The position numbers were made by a program, and so were the translations under genes. Source: Janthinobacterium agaricidamnosum NBRC 102515 = DSM 9628 (GTDB lineage Bacteria; Pseudomonadota; Gammaproteobacteria; Burkholderiales; Burkholderiaceae_D). From it: 64,000 nucleotides of DNA. A model generated the notes under the pieces. It did not search any database. It had not been told where the DNA came from and saw only the letters and a program-made list of their open reading frames with translations. Every line of letters starts with the position of its first letter. Position 1 is the stretch's first letter. This document shows, piece after piece, positions 31,014-40,800 of the stretch. The stretch lies in contig NZ_HG322949.1 in the NCBI RefSeq assembly GCF_000723165.1, positions 2,690,884 through 2,754,883 of the forward strand, written 5' to 3'.

Positions 31014-34000
31014 TTACAGCGACTTCATGAACGTCAGCAGCGCATCGCGATCCGCTTTCGACAGCTTCTCGAAACGTTGACGCGATGCCTCCGCTTCACC
31101 ACCGTGCCACATGATGGCTTCGGTCACGTTACGCGCACGGCCGTCATGCAGAAGACCTGCTTTACCGGTACCGCCGGCGACTTTATCGGCGTAACCGATG
31201 CCCATCAATGGGGCGGTACGCCAGTAACTGCCCTTGGCCTGGCCTTCGATAAACTTGTCGGCCAGCTTAGGACCCATATCGTGCAGCAACAAGTCAGTGT
31301 ACGGACGGAAGGTCTGATTGCGCAGTTCCGCCAGCAGGTGGCCAGAACCCGTCTTCATTTCGACCGTATGGCAAGCCGCGCAGTTCATGCTCTTGAACAC
31401 CTGGGCGCCCAGGTTGACTTGCGCCGGATTGACATCCAGATCTGGAAGCGGAGCAACGCCTTTCGGGAAACCGCTGGCTACACTGCGTTGTGCCGGTACG
31501 GCGAGCAGCTCGAGGTAGTGAGTGATCGATTGCAGATCAGCCTCGCTGATACCTTTCTGCGTGCCACCGGCCGCGCAACTGACAGGACCGTTGGCGCAAG
31601 CGCGGTTAGGATAGATAGGCGAGGTCACCGACATATCCAGCAGCAACGCTTCGGCGCTTTGCTGACGCAAGCTCGCTTTGGCTGCTTTCCAGCCGAAGCG
31701 GCCCAGGCGCACTGCACCGGTTTCCGGATCGTAGGCGAAGTTAGCCACACCCTTGACGCCATCGGCATCAGGAGTGGTGCGGACGCGGGCAAGAATGTCC
31801 GCTTCCGGCACGGCTTCCAGCAGACCCACGCCGACCATCCGCTGGGCGGAGCGCAGCGAGAAGTTTTCCGGTACCGGACCATCGAAGGCCAGCGTCGGCT
31901 TGCGCAGCTCGACGGAGGTACCGTCGGCCAGTTTCACCGTGCTGGTTTCGAAGCCCGCTACACGCACACCAGTACCCCAGTCTTGCGGCGCGCCGTTGGC
32001 GGCGGCGCCGTTCATCTGGATCGCGGTGCCGTATTGCGGATGCGGCACTTGCTGGCCGTTGGCGTTGGTGACGGCAACCCGTACCGACATCTTGTCGAGG
32101 CGCTGGTTCACTGCTAACGGTGCCGGACTGGTGCCGTTGCCGTCATGGCAGGCGAAGCAGGAGGACTGATTGAAGCGTGGTCCTTGCAGGCCGGCCACTC
32201 GCGTGAAGCGGTCATTGCCTGGCTCGTTGTGTTCGCCGGTCGTCAGGTTGGTATGAATCAGGCGACGGCCTTCGACAAAGCGCTGCATGTTCTGCATGCC
32301 GATGTTGGTTGCAGGCTGCTGGAACATCCAGCTGCCGTTATCCGCGTAGTCATACGACACCGAACCCAGGCCACCGGTCAATGTTTCAGCCGGCAATGGC
32401 GCGGAGTTCAGGCGCGGGAAAACGCCGACCCATGGCCGCAGACCCTGGCCGACCACATACATCATCTCGGTCGAGTAGTAGCGGATGCCGCCGTTGTCGC
32501 CCTTGGCGGGCATCGCACCCGGTGCGGCGAACATCGACGGCGACATTTCGATCGCATCGCCGACTACCAGCGGACGCGCCGGTACGTTCTTGCCGTTCGG
32601 GTAACCTTCTGCATCCAGGTCGCCATGGCCCGGGTAGTCACGGATCAGCAGCGTACAGGAGCTGTTGATGCCGTTGGCACTGTACAGCCGGCCATTGGCC
32701 GGATAAGGCGTGGATTTGCAGACCTTGCCGTCGTTCACGGCCAGTTCGCCATTGTTCATCCAGCCGTAACCGGTTGCACCCGGCCGGTCGAACGCGCGGA
32801 AGAACGCGATGCCGCCAGCGAGGTTATCGGTTTGCATGTACTCGTTGACCTTCAGCATAGGCTTGGTTACACCGGGCACGCGGCTGTTATCGATCACCTC
32901 GATACCCCAGGTACGGTTCTGGAAGTAGTTCGGCACGAAGGTCAGGTAATTGCCCGGGCCTTTGTCCACCGGCATGCCGGTGATTGGATCGATGGTCTGG
33001 TTGATGGCGCCTGGGAAACCGACTTCCCAATCCTCACCGCGCTCGCGGCCATGGCGGCCGACGCCGCGTACGCCGAAGCGTGTCACCAGCGTACCGTCCG
33101 CCAGCGTGAACTGCAACGTTTCCAGCGGCTCGTCGTAAGTCGGCAGCGGAGTCCAGCCATTGCCGCTGGCCGGGAATCTAAATGCCGACGTTTCAGCGGT
33201 CGGCACCGTGTTGTCGCTGCCTGGCGATTTGAACTCGACCTCGAACAAGGAATAGCCATACTGCGTGGCGCGCTGTACGCCTTGCAATTGGATATAACGG
33301 GAATTGACGCCGAGGTTAAAGAATTCCTCGGTACCGCCCTTGCCATTGGTGATGTAACGCAGTTGCGACCAATTGACGCCGTCATCCGACACGCGCAGCT
33401 TGTATTGCTTGCCGTAAGAGTTTTCCCACAGCAGCTTCATGTAGCCGACTTGCGTCTTGACGCCGAAGTCGAACTGGATCCACGCGTCGTCTTCGGACTT
33501 GCTGGCCCAGCGGGTATTGGCTTTGCCGTCGATCGCCAGTGCCGCCGACAGACCGCCGTTTTCCGGGGTCGACGAAGTTGCCGCCACCGGTTTGACGGGG
33601 ACACCCGGCTTGGTGGTGTCGATCGGACCAGGATCCGGCAACGGAACAGGATCCGGATCCGGTTCCGGAGTCGGATCAGGCGCTACCACCGGCGTGCCGG
33701 AGAATGCCTGGATCTCGAAGATCGAATAACCGTATTGCGACGAACGCGCGACACCCTGCATGCGCAGATAGCGTCCCTGGCCGTTGACCAGCACGTCTTC
33801 GGTGCCGCCCTGGCTGTTGTCCACGGTCTTGATGGTGGTCCAGTTCTGGTTATCGTCGGACACTTGCAACAGGTACTTGGTCGCGTGGGCGTTTTCCCAG
33901 TCGATGCGTACCCGGCTGATCTGTTCGGATTTACCGAAATCGAGCGTCAGATACTCGGTGTCGGAAAATCCGCTGCCCCAGCGGGTATTCATATTGCGGT

Positions 34001-34247
34001 CGATGGCCGCCGCGCCATTCAGGTCGCCACGCTCGGACGAACTGCCCGTCGCGCTCACCGGGGTGAGCGCGACTTCCGCCGCGGCATTTGCCGAAACCTG
34101 GGACTTGAGCGAGGTGTTACCGCTGGACGATGAATCGCCGCCGCCGCAAGCTGCCAGCAACAACGTCAGCGCCAGTGGCAAGCCGTGTGTTGAAAGATGC
34201 CGTAACCGCCCAGAGTTCAGACCGCTACGAAGTGGTGTTTTTTTCAT
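31014..34247 (-). CDS. lipoprotein with two F5/8 type C domains and a di-haem oxidoreductase domain
   Basis: This 1077-aa protein has a lipobox LLLAAC with the lipid-modified Cys at 34, followed by a Gly/Ser-rich spacer. Two discoidin-like carbohydrate-binding domains lie at about 60-185 and 215-340 (each with AxDxNxxTRWxS and YGYSxFEIxx), joined by a Pro/Asp linker. The rest matches the DHOR thiol-oxidoreductase-type di-haem family, with haem motifs CFACH near 698 and CAACH near 956. It probably sits at the cell surface, binds a polysaccharide and moves electrons. The next gene on this strand is over 2 kb away. Substrate unknown. Confidence 0.88.
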   Translation of the reverse strand: MKKTPLRSGLNSGRLRHLSTHGLPLALTLLLAACGGGDSSSSGNTSLKSQVSANAAAEVALTPVSATGSSSERGDLNGAAAIDRNMNTRWGSGFSDTEYLTLDFGKSEQISRVRIDWENAHATKYLLQVSDDNQNWTTIKTVDNSQGGTEDVLVNGQGRYLRMQGVARSSQYGYSIFEIQAFSGTPVVAPDPTPEPDPDPVPLPDPGPIDTTKPGVPVKPVAATSSTPENGGLSAALAIDGKANTRWASKSEDDAWIQFDFGVKTQVGYMKLLWENSYGKQYKLRVSDDGVNWSQLRYITNGKGGTEEFFNLGVNSRYIQLQGVQRATQYGYSLFEVEFKSPGSDNTVPTAETSAFRFPASGNGWTPLPTYDEPLETLQFTLADGTLVTRFGVRGVGRHGRERGEDWEVGFPGAINQTIDPITGMPVDKGPGNYLTFVPNYFQNRTWGIEVIDNSRVPGVTKPMLKVNEYMQTDNLAGGIAFFRAFDRPGATGYGWMNNGELAVNDGKVCKSTPYPANGRLYSANGINSSCTLLIRDYPGHGDLDAEGYPNGKNVPARPLVVGDAIEMSPSMFAAPGAMPAKGDNGGIRYYSTEMMYVVGQGLRPWVGVFPRLNSAPLPAETLTGGLGSVSYDYADNGSWMFQQPATNIGMQNMQRFVEGRRLIHTNLTTGEHNEPGNDRFTRVAGLQGPRFNQSSCFACHDGNGTSPAPLAVNQRLDKMSVRVAVTNANGQQVPHPQYGTAIQMNGAAANGAPQDWGTGVRVAGFETSTVKLADGTSVELRKPTLAFDGPVPENFSLRSAQRMVGVGLLEAVPEADILARVRTTPDADGVKGVANFAYDPETGAVRLGRFGWKAAKASLRQQSAEALLLDMSVTSPIYPNRACANGPVSCAAGGTQKGISEADLQSITHYLELLAVPAQRSVASGFPKGVAPLPDLDVNPAQVNLGAQVFKSMNCAACHTVEMKTGSGHLLAELRNQTFRPYTDLLLHDMGPKLADKFIEGQAKGSYWRTAPLMGIGYADKVAGGTGKAGLLHDGRARNVTEAIMWHGGEAEASRQRFEKLSKADRDALLTFMKSL

Positions 34248-34754
34248 GATTCTCCTTTTTTGGTTTATTACTGTTACTGCTGATACATCTGCTACTGGTA
34301 CATCTGCGTCGAAAAATCGACCGCATCGCGAGCGGTCAAAATCATCCCTTGGTTACTTGCCAATAAAACATTTTCCATTGCAAGTATGACACTCGTCATG
34401 TTTGTTTCTTAAATAAAAGCCACTGGAATGCGGCTGTACTTAAATTCTATGAGCAATGAAAACATTGCCACATGGAAATATTTTTGGGTAAGATATCGTG
34501 AGTCTTTCGACATGTCAAGCTTTCAATTCTCCAGTGCGCAGGCTGATTTAATGGCCATGTTGGCAAAAGATGGCGGTTTCAGTCTTAAAGCTTTGGAAAC
34601 GGTTCCATAGAAGGTTGCAAAATAACAACTCACGTTACAACTTTTGCGTTGCCCAGTATTGATCGGTGTAAGATCTCGGCTTGATAAAAAAGAATCTTTC
34701 GGGTATCGCGTGTGAATTTGCAGCCTGACGCATAGCGTAAAAGGAGCGCTGAAG

Positions 34755-35078
34755 ATGCGAGCTTCTCATGTTTCATCCACCACGGAATCCAGGCACCCGG
34801 GGAGCTTCATCGGCCAGCGGCCACAGCTGGTGGCGCAAGGCAAGCTTGTCGGCCTGATCTTTCAAAGTGCCCGGATGGCCACGCAGGCATGAACAATTCC
34901 GGGGGAAAACACTGATGAGAACTTCAAGTCAGACATGCTGGAGGACAGCGACAAGAGCCGTGCACAGCTGCAAGACTACGGCACAGCGCTGCAGGCCGAT
35001 ACCCCGGTATCCCTGGGGAATACCATTGACCAGACTCAGCTCCGGTCATTAATGAAGGCCATGAGGAGCATGGGTTAA
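34755..35078 (+). pseudogene. possible small gene with an in-frame TGA
   Basis: The ATG at 34755 follows AAAAGGAG with good spacing. The frame reads 45 codons (MRASHVSSTTESRHPG onward) to a TGA at 34890-34892. It then stays open for 61 more codons that look protein-like (NFKSDMLEDSDKSRAQLQD, ending MKAMRSMG) to a TAA at 35078. A nonsense mutation in a 107-codon gene is the simplest reading. I do not recognise the product. Confidence 0.3.
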
Positions 35079-35726
35079 GTACTGGGTGGCAAGAAGAGAT
35101 GATCCCGACTGGAAATCGTGTTTGCGATTGGGATACATGCTGAGGCGACTGGCCGTGTGTGGAAGGTTTGTCCATGGGGACATGGGCCGTAACGGTATTT
35201 TATAATTTCGCATAATTTATATTATGTTAAATTGTCTACAGGAAACACTGCGATTTTCATCGTCCTGATATTAGTACGAACGCTCTGATGTAAAGGTATC
35301 GGGTTGATTGATCTAATCGTACCGGGTATGGCCGAAACCGCATTTTCTGGACTTACCCGGTATGTATAGATCAAAGTACGCCAACATGAGTCTGGGTGTT
35401 TTGCGACATCATCATGGGGTGTTTGCGAAATCGTCGAAAAGGTACCACTAGATGTCGCGCGGCTTCTCCGCTTTGTCGCCAAGATACGAAAGTCACTAAA
35501 TTTGTTCTTTCCACCATGTCTTGACAACCGCAGAGATGGCGGTGATCGCTGCGAGGTAAAAAGCATCTACTTGCGCTCGAGCTTCTGCCCGCCATACTAG
35601 GTGACAGCCGGTAGTCGCTGATGGCCCCTCATATTTTGTGTACCTGTCCATGCTGCTGTATCGCCGCTAAAAAGACACTAGAATTGTTCTCAATTTATGT
35701 GAAAGTCCATGGCTTGGTCGGATATG

Positions 35727-35756
35727 CCCCATATTAGCTGTACAGCTAATATGGGG
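35727..35756. repeat. perfect 30-bp palindrome
   Basis: CCCCATATTAGCTG, a central TA and CAGCTAATATGGGG make a perfect inverted repeat with 14-bp arms. It lies in a gene-poor stretch with no T run after it, so it is not a typical terminator. It may be a protein-binding site or part of an IS end. Confidence 0.8.
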
Positions 35757-36191
35757 TAAGTCCCTAATTTAGGTGTAATCCTGAGTCTAGCGGCGCCTCG
35801 AAGGAAAAATGAGATACATGCAGCTGGCCGATGCTAAATCAACGCGTTGCCGCTGTCTAGCATGCTTCTCCCGACTTCGACGACTCGACGTCTTCTCTTG
35901 CAGCACGTCCGTATGCTCGAAGTTGGATTTCGGGCTGGAAAGTTACGCTGCGAAAAAGCATTATAGATTTATCCCCCTATCAAGAGCAAAGAGCAAGCTC
36001 CATTTCCAACGGCCTCCCTGGAATGATTCATTCCACATTGCGACGTACTTCCCACACATCTTTCCGGCAGCGTCTCAGGCAAGAAAGTCACTAAAATTGT
36101 TGGCCTCTTTAAAGGCCAGAGAAAGCCGGGCTATACAGGATCATAAGACCGCGTGGCAGGATTTTCTGGTGACAGAAAATCTCACCATTGT

Positions 36192-36345
36192 TGTCGACGA
36201 ATAATAAAGTCTGACACAACGGTCCATTAAAAATCAATGACTTATCCCTTTAGCTTCGTACCGACGAGCGAAATAAAGTTTGACACAAAGGACGACTTTC
36301 ACGCTGGTGCCTAGATTCTTGCAATAATAAAGTTTGACACAAATG
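36192..36345 (+). repeat. left-end repeats of the 7.1-kb transposon (three dispersed sites)
   Basis: Copies of the motif AATAAAGTYTGACACAA lie at 36203-36219, 36272-36288 and 36326-36342, all in direct orientation. The first is joined to the terminal TGTCGACGA. They are likely transposase-binding sites, by analogy with the three dispersed TnsB sites of the Tn7 left end. Confidence 0.8.
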
Positions 36346-36460
36346 CGTCGAAGCTTGGTCGGCCATGGCTCCCTCTCGGCGCACCTCATAACTGCAACGC
36401 CAGCACGTTAAAGGTCTGTGCCGCAATGGGCCGGCCAACTGGCGCGCCTTCCGGAAGTCC

Positions 36461-37891
36461 TTATCTGCCGCAGGGTAATGGTGGGCGCCGAGTGCTCGTC
36501 CAGCATAATGTCTCAAACAGGCAAGCCTTACAGCAGACACGTTCATCAATTAGAGGGATTTGACAACGCGCTTCTCTGCGATCTTGGATCCCCTGATGCG
36601 CGCAGTGGTGTGGTTGTTCGTCAATGAAGAACGACCTGGGCTTGCCAGTGCGCGGCATGGAAATGGCTCCAGTTTCTCCCCCCTCTCCGTCTGCATGACA
36701 TTCCCTCCAACGATGGTAACGGCAAGCGACTTCGGGTGCCAGCTTTAGAAAGTGCGTTGCTGTCCCCGTGATTAACAACCAGTGGTCTAATGCTGTTGGA
36801 TGTCGCCGCACTAATAATTTTCTTCTGACGCCAACTTCGCCTGAGTTACTCGGATAGCCAGGGAACTCATCCAGGCTCGAGGTCGGTACGTCACGTCCGA
36901 GATACTCGTTGACTCGCCTGAGTAGAGCCTCGGCTGCATTTGCCACCTGGGTCAAGTGAGGCTCTAGCGCAAGGTTCATATCATCAACCGCTCGGTTGTA
37001 GGACAACTCCAGCGGTTCGGCGCCTTCGATAACAGTCAATAGCGCGCCGTCATTGCTCCGAAGCACAAGCGCCGGGTAAACCAGAATGCGCGGGCGAGGG
37101 GAAAACAGCTGCGATCCGCTAGCTTCATAGCTGAGATGAAGCGCATGGAAGCAATCGACGACGGCCTCGGGAGCGACGTAGTTGAGCACCTGCGCCGCGC
37201 GAATGCGAAACGGAAGTTCAACTCGAAGTGTTGCCGCGGAGAGTAGGCCATACAGCTCGCTTGCCCTCCTGACGAAGTCCACCTTGCGAAACACTTCGAT
37301 GTCGGTTGCGCTTGGCACCTCGCGACAAAACGTCGCGATGGGGCGCTTAAAAACGACTAACCACTGTCCACTTGTTAAGACCGCCCGCGGAAGCTCGTGT
37401 TCGTACCGGTCAAGAAGTCCACACACGTAGCCGCCGACCTGCTCAACATAGTCATGCCATTCCGCTGTCGCTGGCGACGTGGCCCGATCCCCCTCATTTC
37501 GCCAATGATTGATCGCTTGAGCAATGAGGGACGAGAATTCGTAATTGGTATTCGTTCCACGAGGCGTAATAAATGGCTTATCCCAGGCCTTTGCTTCAAT
37601 AAGAAGGACAGGCGTGTTCGTCTCGGACGCGACGCCTAAGTAGTCCATGCGCGTCACAGTGCCATTTCTCAGCCGGGCCTCTTCAGCCATATCACCGCCA
37701 AGCCCAAGCTTCCAGCCAAGCAGCTCCACAAACTCGTCGAGCAGATGTACGCGCGTCACATGCTCATTGGGGGCGCCAGCGGCCTCCCCAATGTAGGGCC
37801 CGGGCGCGTCGCTCTCGAGTGAGCGATCGAATCTCGTGAGCAACTCGGTGAGATCACGCTCGAAAGTTACTTCGTCGGTCTCGCGCGTCAC
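36461..37891 (-). CDS. PD-(D/E)xK nuclease-like protein with Cys/His-rich tail, partner of the NTPase
   Basis: This 476-aa protein starts at a GTG at 37891 that overlaps the upstream stop (GTGA), with GGAG eight bases before it, so translation is coupled to the NTPase. Residues about 45-105 resemble type I restriction HsdR N-termini: EHVTRVHLLDEFVELLGWKLG, then RMDYLGV (Asp) and LLIEAKAWDKP (Glu-x-Lys), the PD-(D/E)xK active-site pattern. The last 85 residues hold about nine Cys and several His (CRYH, HHCAHQ, RVCCKAC, LCW), which suggests a zinc-binding tail. It probably cuts or binds nucleic acid under control of the NTPase; defence is inferred. Confidence 0.8.
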   Translation of the reverse strand: MTRETDEVTFERDLTELLTRFDRSLESDAPGPYIGEAAGAPNEHVTRVHLLDEFVELLGWKLGLGGDMAEEARLRNGTVTRMDYLGVASETNTPVLLIEAKAWDKPFITPRGTNTNYEFSSLIAQAINHWRNEGDRATSPATAEWHDYVEQVGGYVCGLLDRYEHELPRAVLTSGQWLVVFKRPIATFCREVPSATDIEVFRKVDFVRRASELYGLLSAATLRVELPFRIRAAQVLNYVAPEAVVDCFHALHLSYEASGSQLFSPRPRILVYPALVLRSNDGALLTVIEGAEPLELSYNRAVDDMNLALEPHLTQVANAAEALLRRVNEYLGRDVPTSSLDEFPGYPSNSGEVGVRRKLLVRRHPTALDHWLLITGTATHFLKLAPEVACRYHRWRECHADGEGGETGAISMPRTGKPRSFFIDEQPHHCAHQGIQDRREARCQIPLIDERVCCKACLFETLCWTSTRRPPLPCGR

Positions 37892-40800
37892 TGGATGAGC
37901 TCCGGCAAGCGGTACAGCAGGCGCCGCGCCGCAGTCCATCCCGCGTCCATAAAGATCTCAAGACAATCAACTAGTGCCTTACGGCGTGTTTCGTTCTCGA
38001 AAATCTCCTTGTTATCCGCTAGGAAGGTACCTACCATTCGAACCATCAAATCGGCGCCAAGTGACTCGAAATGGTAGCCCCCTTCGACGCCACCAGAACG
38101 GATTGCGTGAACGGTGAGATCGAAGGCCTTCGCCGCGTCATAAGGGGCAAGAATTTCGATCAACTGCATAAGATAATAGATCGTGTGTGGTGACGCACGA
38201 TCACCGATGCGTTCAATTGTTTCCGCCGTCTCAGCGAGGAAGGCTGTGCAGGCAGCGTTGCTCAGCCCCGCAATTTCTCCCCCTGCTCTCCCAGTTGCGA
38301 AATACAGTTCCGAGCCTGCGGAATCCAAAAGATCCATACACGCGCGAAACGCGTCCACCTGTTCCGTTGGCACCTCGACCCGAGGGTCGTAATTGATAAG
38401 CACACCGTTCGCGGACAGTACGATTTGGTGCAACACTGCCTGCGCGCGGTGACGGACGCTGCTGTCGTCCGGTTCGCCGGGCCGAAGCCCAAGTGCGATG
38501 GCTCCTCTAAGCGTCGCGATGATCTTACGCAGCGGCTTGACATACGAAACAGGGTCTCCGATCCACCGAGACTGTAAAGCCACTGCAGCTTCACTCGAAT
38601 ACGTTATTGCCAAAATAGCGACAATGTCGGCCGTCAGCTCAACAATCCTGGCGTGGTTTACTGTACCGTCGAAGCGCTGCAGAGCAACAAGAAGTTGAGA
38701 CTCCGTTCGATCATGGTCGGCATGAAGTACTCTTCGCAAGAGATCGGCGAGATGGCTTAGTACGCCGAAGTTGGTCTCATTTCTGAACCGCGCATCTAGA
38801 CGCGTCCAAAACGACTCGCGGTCGATGTCCCAGATACGTATTAGGTGAGTCGCCGCTTGCAGGCGCGTCGCGGGGTGCTGATCACCGAGTAAGCGATCGA
38901 TATCGTCGCCCAGACGAGCGTATAGTTCCGGGCGCGATAAACATACGTCGAGTGCTGCCACTGCAGCCTCAACGCGCGGGGCAGGCGAGCCCCATGCTTG
39001 AGATTTCTCGAATTGAGCTTCGGTTTCATCGTCCACCGTCGGGTTTTCCGACTCAACGGCTATCCGCAGAAAGCTCAGGAAGCGGTCAGCGGGATCGCTC
39101 TCCTCATCATTGCAAACAAGTCGCTCACCCTCAGCGAGCAAGGCGCAGGCCTGACCTATGATGCCTTCGCCCATTCGCCGGAGGTCAATATTAAGTTCCT
39201 TTGGTAAGAGGCATTGCGCGACCGGCTCCAACACATCGAACACCCTTGATGTTTCTACCTCGTGTTTTGTCGGCTGCCCTGATTCGCCCAGGTAATCTCT
39301 CGCCGCTTCAATTGCCGTTATCATGGAAGCGTTGCACGGCAACGACCGGTCAAGATTCCGAATCCAGTCAAATGCGCCGCTCACAATTGAGCGAACATCG
39401 ACGCGGAAGATACGCTCATTATTTTGATGAGTTTCCTCGAGCCCGGAAGTGACATGCATTCGAGCCTCATTAGTAACGAGCTGATCAGCGCCTACCGCGT
39501 TGAAGAGCCGCCCTAGGAAGGCTTCTTTTGCCGCTACTGGGTCCATATAACCACTCGTGTCAAATGTAAGTGCCATCTGTTCGAGAGCTTGCTTTTCGAC
39601 AGGCGTGCGCTTCGAATATCCGGCGGCCACCACGTCGATCGCGTCTTTACGTGTGTCTGAGAGTGTCAGCCAAGATCCGCTTGCAGCGATAGGCCACAGC
39701 AGATCGACGAGACTGTCCTGTCGGCGCACGGCAGCAAGAAAGAGCCTTGCCCAAAAGATCGCCGACTCAATTCTTGAGAGCATATAATTCGCCACCGAGA
39801 CTGCAGCCGTCTCAGGCAGGGCTATGAGCGCTTTGGTGAACTTCGCAATTAGAGCTTCGCCGTCTTGACCATATTGGCTGTCGGGGTCGTGAGCCCAAAT
39901 ATGGCTTCCATCTGATTTGAGGCGCAATATTCTCCCGTCAATGCTTACTGGCACGACTTCGCCTTCGGCGCCTACGAGATTTGCATGCTCCCTAGAGATA
40001 TATGCATCGACCGCGCCGACCAGCGCATCGACTGCTTCCGCTGGATGACCAGATAGAAAGTCTGGGAAGTACTCCGACAGCGAGTACAGCGCCATGCTGT
40101 AGTCTTGCCCCGCGTTTGAAGTAAGGGAAAGGATTTTGCTCTCTCCCAGGCGAGTCACTACGTCGGAGTTGACGCTGCCAGCATAGGTATTGGAATAAAC
40201 CTGAGCTACAAACCCGGGTGCTACCTGCGCAAGCTTTTTGATCTCCCTGCATAACGCAGGTACGTCTTCCCACCGGTGAGTTGCAGCGCGCGTTGGATCG
40301 AAGACTTTGTCGAGTAGCGTAGTTGACTCGGTTGGGTCGGTCGAAAATGTGGCGACGACTAGTGGAATGAGAGATGCAGCACGCCCCCCGACCACTTCGC
40401 GCGTAATGGAGTCACGAAGCAAGGCACGCGCGGCCTTGCCAACCTCCACCGTTAGCTGCGGCGGTTTGGCGGCATTTACGAGCAAGTGAGTTAGGAATCG
40501 TAGAATGTGAGACACCCGCTCTACGTTATCCGCAATCGCCCCGGCCAAAGTGACCCAAGGGTTGAAGAAGACGTCTGAATCGTCCTCCAGTCGAACTGCC
40601 AGGGCTGCGACAACGTGACCGAGTGCTGTCAGAGCGCGCACATCTCCTGTCATCACGTGCTGGGCTAGAGACCTGGAATCCTCTGAAACCTCGGGGAGTT
40701 CCGCACTTAGTCGACCAGCCGCACTTCGCAGTACAGGATCCCCTTCCTTATCGCCGATGATTTGCTCGACAGCTGTCCAATAGCGACTGCGGTCTGTCTC

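Larger units (their letters stand above)
34248..36191. other. gene-poor low-GC stretch at the chromosome/island boundary
   Basis: I see no convincing intact gene over these 1.9 kb. Composition drops sharply compared with the left side. The stretch holds a 53-codon frame (34449-34610) of doubtful status, a frame with a good ribosome-binding site but an internal stop (34755-35078), a perfect 30-bp palindrome (35727-35756) and a 128-codon frame from 35809. That last frame runs into the transposon at 36192 and would continue past it at 43317. This is where the conserved chromosome probably ends. Confidence 0.5.

Noticed and set aside
32145..34133. 662-codon plus-strand frame opposite the di-haem lipoprotein
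   Set aside because: Antisense shadow of discoidin and haem domains, with no start signal.
34755..35078. Selenocysteine decoding of the in-frame TGA
   Set aside because: No stable stem-loop is evident right after the TGA and no selenoprotein family is recognised; a nonsense mutation is simpler.
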